A DNA stretch of 64,000 bases from contig JAEWYO010000070.1 in assembly GCA_023395595.1 (NCBI GenBank), positions 1 through 64,000 on the forward strand, written 5' to 3'. The DNA comes from Bacillota bacterium (lineage in GTDB: Bacteria; Bacillota; Clostridia; Christensenellales; CAG-138). The first letter of the stretch is position 1, and every line of letters begins with the position of its first letter. This document shows, piece after piece, positions 15,840 to 24,525 of this stretch. Made by a program: the position numbers and the translations under genes. The notes beneath the pieces were generated by a model. It was given only the letters and a program-made list of their open reading frames with translations, was not told the DNA's origin and did not search any database.

Positions 15840-17716
15840 AAAAGCTGACAGACAGAGGCGAACTCAAAGCTTTGCGCAGAGAATGCGCGGGCGCGCTACA
15901 GCTCGAAACCAAGCGGGTGCTCGTCTGCGCGGGCACGGGGTGTGTTTCCAGCGGGTCAATGCAGATCTTCGAGCAGCTCAAAACCCTGATGGAAGAGAGT
16001 GGGATTCCCGTTTCCGTGGAGCTGGCGCACGAGCCGCATGGCGAGAGCGTCGGTCTCAAGGAATGCGGCTGCCATGGCTTTTGCGAGATGGGCCCGCTGG
16101 TGCGCATCGAACCACAAGGCTGGCTTTACACAAAGACACGGCTGGAGGATTGCGAGGAGATCGTCAGCCGCACGATTCTGGGCGGAGAGCGGATCGAACG
16201 CCTCGCGTTCCAAAAGGACGGCACAGCTTACCCGAAACAGGACGAAATCCCGTTTTATCAGAAGCAGACCCGCCTCGTTCTGGAGCACTGCGGACAGATT
16301 GACGCAACCAGCATCCGCGAATATCTCGGCTTTGGCGGCTATGCTGCGCTCGAAACCGCGCTCTTTGACCGCACACCGGACGACGTGATCGACGAGATCG
16401 CAAAATCCAACCTGCGCGGTCGCGGCGGCGGCGGATTCCCCGCCGGACGCAAATGGGCGCAGGTGCGCCGTCAAACGGAGCCGGTGAAATACATCGTCTG
16501 CAATGGCGACGAGGGAGACCCCGGCGCGTTTATGGACAGAAGCGTGATGGAAGGCGACCCGCACCGCATGCTCGAAGGCATGATGATTGCAGGAATCGCA
16601 ACCGGCGCGCAGGAGGGCTATATCTATGTCCGCGCGGAATATCCGCTCGCGGTCAAGCGTCTTCGCCGCGCGATTGCGCAGGCGGAGGAGCTGGGGCTGC
16701 TTGGCGACAACATCCTCGGTACGGCTTTTTGCTTCACGTTGCACATTGCGCGCGGCGCGGGTGCATTCGTTTGCGGGGAGGGCAGCGCGCTGACCGCCTC
16801 CATCGAGGGCAAGCGCGGCATGCCCCGTGTGAAGCCCCCGCGCACGGTGGAACACGGCCTGTTTGACAAGCCAACCGTGCTCAACAATGTGGAAACTTTC
16901 GCCAACGTGCCGCTGATCATTACACGCGGCGCGGACTGGTACAAATCCATCGGGCCGGAGAACAGCCCCGGCACAAAAGCGTTTGCGCTCACGGGTAACA
17001 TCGTCAACACGGGGCTCATCGAGGTGCCGATGGGCACCACGCTACGCGAGGTCATCTTCGACATCGGCGGCGGTGTGCGCGGCGGAAAGAAATTCAAGGC
17101 CGTGCAGATCGGCGGACCTTCCGGCGGCTGCCTGACCACGGAAGATCTCGATCTCCCGCTGGACTTTGATTCGCTCAAAAAAGCGGGCGCGATGATTGGC
17201 TCCGGTGGGCTGGTGGTCATGGACGAAGACACCTGCATGGTGGAAGTCGCGCGGTTTTTCATGCACTTTACCCAGAACGAATCCTGCGGTAAATGCGTGC
17301 CCTGCCGCGAAGGAACCAAGCGCATGCTCGCGATTTTGGAGCGCATTGTCGAGGGCAAGGGCGAGGAAGGTGACATCGAGCTACTGCTGGAGCTGGCGGA
17401 TACCATCACGGCGACCGCGCTCTGCGGGCTCGGCAAATCCGCCGCATCGCCTGTTGTCAGCACAATCAAGAGCTTCCGCACGGAATATGAGGCGCACATC
17501 CGCGAGAAGCGCTGCCCGGCGGGCGAATGCCAGAAGCTCAAGCGCATCTGGATCGATCCCGCGCTCTGCAAGGGTTGCTCCAAGTGCGCCAAAGCCTGCC
17601 CGGTAAACGCGATCAGCGGGCAGATCAAACAGCCGTTCTCCATCGATTTGTCCCAGTGCATCCGGTGCGAGTCCTGCATTGCAACCTGCGCATTCCACGC
17701 GATTTTGGAGGGATAA
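15836..17716 (+). CDS. hydB: NADH-dependent [FeFe] hydrogenase subunit B (NuoF-like, FMN/NAD site)
   Basis: 626 residues. N-terminal thioredoxin-like [2Fe-2S] domain (VLVCAGTGCVSSGS, then CGCHGFCEMGPL); central FMN/NAD-binding NuoF core starting SNLRGRGGGGFPAGRKW (about 191-207) with NGDEGDPGAFMDR; [4Fe-4S] site SCGKCVPCREGTKRML; C-terminal two-[4Fe-4S] ferredoxin domain (ALCKGCSKCAKACPVNA and CIRCESCIATCAFHA). This is the domain order of HydB from trimeric hydrogenases that either bifurcate between ferredoxin and NADH or oxidise NADH. Overlaps hydC by 4 bp and is 3 nt from hydA. Bifurcation cannot be decided from sequence alone. Confidence 0.95.
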   Translation: MKKLTDRGELKALRRECAGALQLETKRVLVCAGTGCVSSGSMQIFEQLKTLMEESGIPVSVELAHEPHGESVGLKECGCHGFCEMGPLVRIEPQGWLYTKTRLEDCEEIVSRTILGGERIERLAFQKDGTAYPKQDEIPFYQKQTRLVLEHCGQIDATSIREYLGFGGYAALETALFDRTPDDVIDEIAKSNLRGRGGGGFPAGRKWAQVRRQTEPVKYIVCNGDEGDPGAFMDRSVMEGDPHRMLEGMMIAGIATGAQEGYIYVRAEYPLAVKRLRRAIAQAEELGLLGDNILGTAFCFTLHIARGAGAFVCGEGSALTASIEGKRGMPRVKPPRTVEHGLFDKPTVLNNVETFANVPLIITRGADWYKSIGPENSPGTKAFALTGNIVNTGLIEVPMGTTLREVIFDIGGGVRGGKKFKAVQIGGPSGGCLTTEDLDLPLDFDSLKKAGAMIGSGGLVVMDEDTCMVEVARFFMHFTQNESCGKCVPCREGTKRMLAILERIVEGKGEEGDIELLLELADTITATALCGLGKSAASPVVSTIKSFRTEYEAHIREKRCPAGECQKLKRIWIDPALCKGCSKCAKACPVNAISGQIKQPFSIDLSQCIRCESCIATCAFHAILEG

Positions 17717-17719
17717 CTC

Positions 17720-19423
17720 ATGGAACAACGGGAATTTATGACGGTGGACGGCATCCCGGTCGAGATCAACGGGGAGAAGAACCTGCTCGAACTCATCCGG
17801 AAAGCGGGCATCAAGCTGCCGACATTTTGCTATCATTCCGAGCTTTCGGTCTATGGCGCATGCCGCATGTGCATGGTCGAGACCGAGCGCGGCGGGTTGG
17901 AAGCCGCCTGCTCCACGCCGCCGAAAGCTGGCATGGTGATCAAGACCAACACGGAGCGGTTGCGCCGCTATCGCAAGAATATTCTAGAGCTGCTGCTCGC
18001 CAACCATTGCCGGGACTGCACCACCTGCAGCAACAACGGCAAGTGTAAGCTTCAAGACCTCGCAATGCGCTTTAACATCGAAGGCGTGCGCTTCCCGAAC
18101 ACCGCGCCGCAGCCGCAGAAGGACGATTCCTCGCTCTGCATTGCGCGAGACGCGAGCAAATGTATTCTCTGCGGAGACTGTGTGCGCATGTGCAACGAGG
18201 TGCAGGCGGTCGGCGCGATCGATTTTGCCCATCGCGGTTCCAAGATGGAGATCAGTACCGCGTTTGGCATGCCGATTGCGCAATCCCCCTGCGTGGGTTG
18301 CGGACAGTGCGCGGCGGTTTGCCCGACGGGCGCCATCGTCGTCCGGGACAACGCAAACCGCGTCTGGCGCGCGCTGGATGACCGCGGCGTAAAGGTTACG
18401 GCGCAGATCGCCCCGGCGGTGCGTGTTGCGCTCGGACGCGAGATGGGTCTGCGCGAAGGCGAGAACAGCATGGGCAAGATCGTTGCCGCGCTGCATCGAA
18501 TGGGCTTTGACGAGGTGTATGACACCTCCACCGGCGCGGACCTGACCGTTCTGGAGGAGAGCGAAGAGCTGCTTTCGCATCTGGAGAGCGGGGCAACGCT
18601 TCCGCTGTTCACTTCCTGCTGCCCGGCGTGGGTGCAGTTCTGCGAAAAATCGCATCCGGAGTTATTGGCGCATGTCTCCACCTGCCGTTCTCCGATGCAG
18701 ATGTTTGCCGCCGTGATCAAGGAGCAGGAGAAGACCTCATCCAGACGGCAGTTTCATGTGGCGGTCATGCCTTGCACGGCGAAGAAGTTTGAAGCTGCGC
18801 GGGACGAATTCTGCACAGATGGCGCGCCAAATGTGGACGCGGTGATCACCACGCAGGAGCTCATCCGCATGATCAAAGAATCCGGCGTGGTGTTTGAAGA
18901 CCTGGAACCAGAAGCGCTGGATATGCCGTTTGGCGTGACCTCCGGTGCGGGCGTAATCTTCGGCGTAACCGGCGGCGTGACCGAGGCGGTGCTCCGCAGG
19001 CTCGCGTCCGATAAATCGCGCGGAGGGCTGTACACCGCGGCGCTCACCGGCGTGCGCGGCATGAAGGGCGTGAAGGAAGCGCGCGTGCCGTATCTCGATC
19101 GCGAGGTGCGCATCGCAATCGTCAGCGGGCTGAGCAACGCCGAAGCGTTGATTCGGAAGATTCTCTCTGGCGAGGAACAATATGACTTCGTTGAGGTGAT
19201 GGCTTGCCCGGGCGGCTGCGTCAGCGGCGCGGGACAACCCTATAGCGCGTCCACCGGCAAGGCGGAACGCGGCGAAGGGCTCTATGCCGTGGATCGCGTC
19301 TCTAGCATCAAGCGCTCGGAGGAGAATTCGCTCGTCCAGTCACTCTATGGCGACGTGCTCAAGGGGCGCGTACACGAGCTGCTGCATGTGGACTACACGA
19401 AGGACGGAGGGCACAACGCATGA
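17720..19423 (+). CDS. hydA: NADH-dependent [FeFe] hydrogenase catalytic subunit A
   Basis: 567 residues. [2Fe-2S] ferredoxin domain (Cys37, 48, 51, 64), His-Cys3 [4Fe-4S] site in NHCRDCTTC (His96, Cys100, 103, 109), two [4Fe-4S] sites (Cys148, 151, 154, 158 and 191, 194, 197, 201), and an H-cluster domain with all three canonical motifs: TSCCPAW (Cys300, 301), MPCTAKKFE (Cys352) and EVMACPGGCVSGAG (Cys496, 500). It thus reduces protons to H2 in the cytoplasm. Unlike longer bifurcating HydA proteins there is no extra C-terminal [2Fe-2S] domain, but a separate [2Fe-2S] protein gene overlaps its end by 4 bp. HydEFG maturases are not in this window. Confidence 0.97.
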   Translation: MEQREFMTVDGIPVEINGEKNLLELIRKAGIKLPTFCYHSELSVYGACRMCMVETERGGLEAACSTPPKAGMVIKTNTERLRRYRKNILELLLANHCRDCTTCSNNGKCKLQDLAMRFNIEGVRFPNTAPQPQKDDSSLCIARDASKCILCGDCVRMCNEVQAVGAIDFAHRGSKMEISTAFGMPIAQSPCVGCGQCAAVCPTGAIVVRDNANRVWRALDDRGVKVTAQIAPAVRVALGREMGLREGENSMGKIVAALHRMGFDEVYDTSTGADLTVLEESEELLSHLESGATLPLFTSCCPAWVQFCEKSHPELLAHVSTCRSPMQMFAAVIKEQEKTSSRRQFHVAVMPCTAKKFEAARDEFCTDGAPNVDAVITTQELIRMIKESGVVFEDLEPEALDMPFGVTSGAGVIFGVTGGVTEAVLRRLASDKSRGGLYTAALTGVRGMKGVKEARVPYLDREVRIAIVSGLSNAEALIRKILSGEEQYDFVEVMACPGGCVSGAGQPYSASTGKAERGEGLYAVDRVSSIKRSEENSLVQSLYGDVLKGRVHELLHVDYTKDGGHNA

Positions 19424-19680
19424 CAGAACTCTCGGTCTGCATCGGCAGTGCATGCCACCTCAAAGGCGCATACAATGTGATCTCCACATTTCAGCATTTG
19501 ATTGAGACAAACAATTTGCACGACAAGGTCGCGTTTTCGGCGAAGTTTTGCACCAAAGAGTGCCACAAACCCGGTGTCGCGGTCGCACTCAACGGAAACA
19601 AAAGTGTGATTGCGGCGGAGGAAGCACGCAAGTTTTTTCAGGAACAGGTGCTGCCTGCCGTGGAGCAAGCGCAGGATTGA
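19420..19680 (+). CDS. Thioredoxin-like [2Fe-2S] ferredoxin, second copy
   Basis: 86-residue paralogue of the operon's first gene: VCIGSACHLKGAYNV and KFCTKECHKPGVAV hold the four cysteines. Its ATG overlaps the hydA stop by 4 bp, so it is made in step with hydA and may replace the C-terminal [2Fe-2S] domain that longer HydA proteins carry. That two such proteins bracket one operon suggests that each serves one hydrogenase (sensory and catalytic); this is inference. Confidence 0.85.
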   Translation: MTELSVCIGSACHLKGAYNVISTFQHLIETNNLHDKVAFSAKFCTKECHKPGVAVALNGNKSVIAAEEARKFFQEQVLPAVEQAQD

Positions 19681-19705
19681 CGGAAAGCGAAAAATACTTA
19701 CGAAC

Positions 19706-19744
19706 AAAGACCCGCGCGGGACAATCCCGTGCGGGTCTTTTTAT
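19706..19744 (+). terminator. Intrinsic terminator of the hydrogenase operon
   Basis: Stem AAAGACCCGC/GCGGGTCTTT (about 19707-19716 with 19731-19740), with internal GCGGGA/TCCCGT pairing, followed by TTTTTATT. Confidence 0.93.
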
Positions 19745-19773
19745 TGCGCGTTACTTGCTACTCTATGGCAACG

Positions 19774-21267
19774 CTAACTACGATAGATCGCCTCGTAGAG
19801 TTGATCAAAGTTTTCGGTGGAAGGGAAATCGTGAAACAGGAGCACTTTTTTTTGTGTTTGCAGCGAGAGAAGCGCGGGATCGGTCGTGATCAGAATCTCC
19901 TCATCGGGATATCGCGCGTCTAGATCGGTATGCAGCGCTTCTTCATAGGAGAGAGTTCGGATCTCCATGGTCTGATAATGCGTGCCGTTGAAGAGCTCGC
20001 GGACAAAGTTTGCGATAAACTCCGCGTGATCTAGCCCGGAATCACTCACGACGAGCAGCTTGCGCGTCGGCGCCGCCATCGCAAGCGCGGGAAAGAGATA
20101 GCAGACCCGCAAAATGAGATCCGGCAAGGCGGGCGATAGGTCAAACTGCATCGCACCGGAAAAGACTGCAAGACTCTCCTGAAACGCGGCATACAGCTTT
20201 GGATGGCAAACCTGAACGGACGCAGAAAACCCGCTGATGCGCCGGAACATGCCGCTCGTGCGGATCGGGCGTGCCAAAGTGGAACGATAGACAATTTCGA
20301 GTGCGTTTTGTAGCTTGTGTTGAATTTGCGGCGGACAGGAAACGCAGAGCATCGCAAACACGCGCACATAGAACGCGGCGGACTCGCGGTGCAGGAGCGC
20401 GGTTGCCTCCTCACCCAGCGCCAGAAACGGCTCTGTGAGCATCTCGTGAATCGGGAGGAGCTGCTCTTCTTGCAGGGAAGGAAACAGCTTCTGCACGGTA
20501 AGGAGCTCTTCTTTTGAAACAGGATCTGCTTGCTTGCGTACCGGTTTTGCATGGAAGCCCTGATTTTCCCGTATCAACGAGATTAAGTAAAACGCAGCCA
20601 ACTCCGGCAGAACAGAAGGATCGGCAAGCACAAGCGCAGTCAACTCGGTTTCCTTGGCGCGCATCAAGATTGAGCGGGTGATTTCACAAAGCTTTGAAAA
20701 ATCGATGGCGGCTGCCGCGAATGGTATCGTCAGCTCTGCGCAGGTGCGCTGTCGATGCGTTAGTCCCGGGTTGAGCTCCACGTAGGATGAGGCGATCAGC
20801 TTACGCAGCGATTGTTCGTCCGGCGAGAAGAGATGGAACCCGACATGGCTCCGTTCGATAAACACATTCATCCGCGAAAGAAACGCGTTGATCCGGGGCA
20901 CTTGACGCAGCAAAGTGGATTTACTGATGAAGAGTTTGTTGGTATAGAATTCCAGCGATTGACCCGGAAAGAAGAACAGATCACGAATGAAACGCGGTGC
21001 AACGGCGCGCTTGACCAGATCGATGGAGAGCGTGTGCAGCGTTGCATAGCTCCGGCAAAGGAGGCGTACGCCGCGCTTCTGCGAGATGTCGAGATGGAGC
21101 TGATCGTCCCATTCGTTTTTGAAGAAAACAAGGTCGGTTTGGATCGTCCGCTCACTTGCGGACACCCTCTGCGCGAGTTCACCGATGGTGATCCAATCCG
21201 GTTGTTCCATCAGGACTTCCAGAATGAGAAGCCGTCTTTGATCCGTTTCATCCAGCAGGGCAAGCAT
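19774..21267 (-). CDS. Mga/BglG-like (PRD-type) transcriptional regulator, likely of the pilus island
   Basis: 497 residues. An N-terminal winged HTH (about residues 12-60; WITIGELAQRVSASERTIQTDLVFF) is followed by a second Mga-type HTH (KLFISKSTLLRQVPRINAFLS), a helical middle region with regularly placed His/Glu typical of PRD-like domains, and a C-terminal EIIB-like segment (RKLLVVSDSGLDHAEFIANFVREL). This architecture is that of Mga/RALP regulators, which control surface adhesins and pili in streptococci. It is transcribed away from the adhesin/pilin genes across a 550-bp AT-rich spacer, so regulation of that island is likely. No PTS genes are adjacent. Confidence 0.78.
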   Translation of the reverse strand: MLALLDETDQRRLLILEVLMEQPDWITIGELAQRVSASERTIQTDLVFFKNEWDDQLHLDISQKRGVRLLCRSYATLHTLSIDLVKRAVAPRFIRDLFFFPGQSLEFYTNKLFISKSTLLRQVPRINAFLSRMNVFIERSHVGFHLFSPDEQSLRKLIASSYVELNPGLTHRQRTCAELTIPFAAAAIDFSKLCEITRSILMRAKETELTALVLADPSVLPELAAFYLISLIRENQGFHAKPVRKQADPVSKEELLTVQKLFPSLQEEQLLPIHEMLTEPFLALGEEATALLHRESAAFYVRVFAMLCVSCPPQIQHKLQNALEIVYRSTLARPIRTSGMFRRISGFSASVQVCHPKLYAAFQESLAVFSGAMQFDLSPALPDLILRVCYLFPALAMAAPTRKLLVVSDSGLDHAEFIANFVRELFNGTHYQTMEIRTLSYEEALHTDLDARYPDEEILITTDPALLSLQTQKKVLLFHDFPSTENFDQLYEAIYRS

Positions 21268-21817
21268 GTGCGCTACCTCGATTTCTTCGCGATTGTAATC
21301 ATTCTAGCAGCATCTGTTAAGCGTTTCCATACTTAATAATTAGTGAATTCAAATATTGCACTATAATACGAAAAACAAGAAATGCTATTCACGTTTCTAT
21401 GTAATATAATACGGAATGTTACGTGGTGATACCATGCCTGATCCAACGCATAATAAACGTGACAAATACGTGTAACACATAGGAATTCGTATGTGATGAA
21501 TCGCGAATTATACTGCGATAATACAGATATAGTGCGGAAAAATCGAAGCAGGAAATAGATTGTAACACGCAAGTAAATATTTGTTACAAAGAAATACTAA
21601 ATTGCGCGACCAGCGACATCGCGATGTTGGAAAACAGATAAATTAAGTGATTGTGCGGCTTTGCCGGGTCATGCTTGGTGAAGAATCGCGCCGCGTAAAC
21701 CTAAACAAAAGACAAAGCGCAAGACTGTTTTATCCGGCAAGAGAACCAAACGGAATGGCGGTTTCGGCAAGCAAACCAGCCTAACCAATCTATATAGACA
21801 GAGGGAAAACACAAGCG
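21268..21817. promoter_or_regulatory. AT-rich control region between Mga-like regulator and pilus genes
   Basis: 550 bp without a gene, clearly more AT-rich than its surroundings from about 21325 to 21625. It contains TATAAT boxes at 21362-21367 and 21405-21410 (no good -35 seen), and repeated TGTAACA/TGTTAC half sites: TGTTAC at 21417, TGTAACA at 21471, and the inverted pair TTGTAACA (21560-21567) with TGTTACAA (21582-21589) 14 bp apart. These are candidate operators for the divergent regulator. Confidence 0.5.
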
Positions 21818-24478
21818 TTGACACAGCAGGGCAGAACAACTGAACAGCAGACGCTCAAAAGAACAGGCAAGCGCAGCCATCGCAGGATGATGCGCGCGTT
21901 CGTTTCGCTTCTGCTGGTGTTTTGTGTGCTGTTTTCTTCTGCCTCCCGTACTTCGCACGCGCTGGAGCAACCCGTGCCGGACGGGACAGAACCGGCGGCA
22001 ACGGTGCAACCCACCCAAGAGACGGCACAGAATACGCCGGATGTTAACGAAACACCGTCGCCTTCGCTGGAAGTGAGCGAATCGACACCGGAGCCAACGC
22101 CTGAACCCACCCCGGAACCGTTGCAGACCGCATTCATCGCTGCGCGCGGCGGCGCCACCCTGCGCCTCATGACCGCGCAAACAGCGGATGCAGCAGAATA
22201 TTCCCTCTCTTTTTCGCGTGTTACGGCGCAATCCGATCCGGAGGCCTTTTCACACTATGGCGCAATCCTCGAACGCATGCTCTCTGCCGAGCAGGCGGCG
22301 CGCTGCGTCGTCTACGAGTTGAACTATTTTGCAGATGGACTGGCTATTTCTGCGCCGCAAAACCGCGCGGCAATCGAGCTCTCCGACCCGGAGGCGCTCA
22401 ATTTGGTTTCGGAGGAATCCCTCCGCGCCTTCTGGCTCAACGCAGATGAAGCGCAGGGCAACGCCGAGATTCACTCCGTCGCCGCCCGCCTAACCGACGG
22501 AACCGTTTCTTTCTCCTGCGGCATTTGCCCGGATGCGATTGTGCTCTTTGGTGAAGCGGTCACGCAGACGACGGAAACACCCGCGCCGGAAACAGCTTCA
22601 CCAACGCCGGAACCCAGCGTTGCACCACTCTTTGAATATGAAAACAATGGACTCTATGTCAGCGGCTCTCCCGCCGCAAATGACGTGCTGCCCGAGGGCG
22701 CAACTCTTTCGGCGGAGCGCATCACACGCGAAACCTATCCCGAACGGTACGAGCAATACGCCCAGATGCTGCGCGAGCTATACGGTTCCGATTTTCCGAT
22801 TTCGTTTTATGCCTATGACATCAGCTTCCATGCGGAAGGGCAAGAGGTGGAGCCCACCGGCGACGTGGTGAATGTGACGATTCGCGACAGCGCGTTTGCC
22901 GAAACGGTAGAAGCCCCGCTCGTTTACCACGTGGTCAACGAGCAAAGCACAGACCCAACATTGCAGGAGATCCCCGCACAGGCGCAGACCAGCGAAGGGG
23001 AAGAGCAGGTCGTCTTCTGCGCAGATAGCTTCTCGACCTTTATCGTGTTGGCAAACGGTACGACGCTCACACTTGCGGATAACTCAGGCCTAACCTATAA
23101 GGTCATCGCCACCGCGGCGGATCAGTTTACCAACACGAGCTACTACAACTCCAACCGTGTGCTCGGCGTCGCGGGGAACTTCCATATCGTGGCGTTTGAC
23201 ACGGCAACACTGAGTGCGCACACCAACGGAAACGTTCTGGCAAACAAGGCCACGGCAAACAGCAACTTCGGTACCAACGGTCTGACCAACGAACTCTCCT
23301 ATATTCAGAATTACACGCAGGTCAACGGTGTGAGCGCGTCCAGCAACACGCATGTTCTAGTGCTTGGCAACACGCACGACACGACCAATGTCATCACCGC
23401 CGTGGACAACGGGAACTCCTTTGCCATCGGCGGCACCAAGCTGGATCGCCCGCGCAACCTCTGGCAGGACAAGGCAACGGCGACGCTGCCATTCATCGAC
23501 CTAGTCGCGCTCAAGGCGAGCAGTAAGTCCCTTGCTTCCTCGCTTGGCGGGATGAGTAACGCCTATACGGAAAACCATCTTTCCACGACGGGCGGAAGCT
23601 GCGACTTGAGTTATCTAACGTTGACCAACCCGGACAAGATCGGCATTTTCAACATCACCGCCGCGCAGCTTTCAACCTACAGTTATCTTGGCGTAAAGGG
23701 GCTGCTCTCCGGCCGTGATGGCGGCATGATCATCAACGTGGACTGCACGGGGGTATCGAGCACGATCACCCTGCCGGAATGCCGGATCTTCATGAACGGC
23801 ACGCTGGTCAACCTGACCGAGGTTACGAGTTTTGTCAACGGACGTTTGCTCGTTAACCTCATCAATTGTACAACGACGGTCAACACGCGCCTGCTCTACG
23901 CTTCCCTGCTTGCGCCGGACGCAACGGTGAACTTGCAGCAGAACATGAACGGCACAGTGATTGCAAACAACGTGACGGTCAGCGCGGAGAGCCACAGAGA
24001 CGATTTTGTCGGCAGGCTGAATAACGGCGCAACGGTCACGGGAACCAAGGTCTGGAGCGACTATGGTACCGGCTCGCCGGCAAACACGAGCGTGACGCTC
24101 CAGCTCTACCGCTCGACCGACGGCGGCACAACGCGAACAGCCTACGGTACCCCGGTGACGCTGAATTCGACCACGGGCTGGTCGTATAACTGGACGGAAC
24201 TGCCGACGGGCAGCCTCTATACCATCGTTGAAACGACGGTCATGAAAGGCACAACGAACATGACCGCAAACTACGCGGCGACGTATTCAACCCAGACAGG
24301 CGTTGCCAGCGGAACGATTACAGTTACGAACCAATATCTCTATGCCCTGCCGGAAACGGGCGGGATAGGGACGGGCGTGTTCCTGATCTCCGGTGCGGGG
24401 TTGATGCTCCTTGCCGTCGTGCTGTTCCAGATGAGACGAAGAACGACGCAGGCAGAATCTACAAGCTTGCGTGAATAG
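21818..24478 (+). CDS. LPXTG-anchored choice-of-anchor-A adhesin, probable pilus tip protein
   Basis: 886 residues. A long basic N-terminus then a hydrophobic stretch (FVSLLLVFCVLFSSAS, about residues 30-45) form the signal peptide. A Pro/Glu/Thr linker (TPEPTPEPTPEP) is followed by two weakly similar domains (about 110-250 and 270-405), then a choice-of-anchor-A domain (about 420-730; GVAGNFHIVAFDTATLSAH ... LLAPDATVNLQQNMNGTVIA) and a Cna_B-like domain (about 735-840). The end is LPETGG, a hydrophobic helix and RRR: a sortase signal. The start is TTG, with GAGGG 12 nt upstream, so translation may be weak. First gene of the pilus island; size and place suggest a tip adhesin. Confidence 0.85.
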   Translation: MTQQGRTTEQQTLKRTGKRSHRRMMRAFVSLLLVFCVLFSSASRTSHALEQPVPDGTEPAATVQPTQETAQNTPDVNETPSPSLEVSESTPEPTPEPTPEPLQTAFIAARGGATLRLMTAQTADAAEYSLSFSRVTAQSDPEAFSHYGAILERMLSAEQAARCVVYELNYFADGLAISAPQNRAAIELSDPEALNLVSEESLRAFWLNADEAQGNAEIHSVAARLTDGTVSFSCGICPDAIVLFGEAVTQTTETPAPETASPTPEPSVAPLFEYENNGLYVSGSPAANDVLPEGATLSAERITRETYPERYEQYAQMLRELYGSDFPISFYAYDISFHAEGQEVEPTGDVVNVTIRDSAFAETVEAPLVYHVVNEQSTDPTLQEIPAQAQTSEGEEQVVFCADSFSTFIVLANGTTLTLADNSGLTYKVIATAADQFTNTSYYNSNRVLGVAGNFHIVAFDTATLSAHTNGNVLANKATANSNFGTNGLTNELSYIQNYTQVNGVSASSNTHVLVLGNTHDTTNVITAVDNGNSFAIGGTKLDRPRNLWQDKATATLPFIDLVALKASSKSLASSLGGMSNAYTENHLSTTGGSCDLSYLTLTNPDKIGIFNITAAQLSTYSYLGVKGLLSGRDGGMIINVDCTGVSSTITLPECRIFMNGTLVNLTEVTSFVNGRLLVNLINCTTTVNTRLLYASLLAPDATVNLQQNMNGTVIANNVTVSAESHRDDFVGRLNNGATVTGTKVWSDYGTGSPANTSVTLQLYRSTDGGTTRTAYGTPVTLNSTTGWSYNWTELPTGSLYTIVETTVMKGTTNMTANYAATYSTQTGVASGTITVTNQYLYALPETGGIGTGVFLISGAGLMLLAVVLFQMRRRTTQAESTSLRE

Positions 24479-24525
24479 ATACCAAAATAAGAATCCAAAA
24501 TCCGACCATGCAGAAGGGGTAATCC

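Noticed and set aside
16624..17814. 396-codon minus-strand frame across hydB
   Set aside because: Shadow of the NuoF-like gene; Ser/Pro-rich with no domain.
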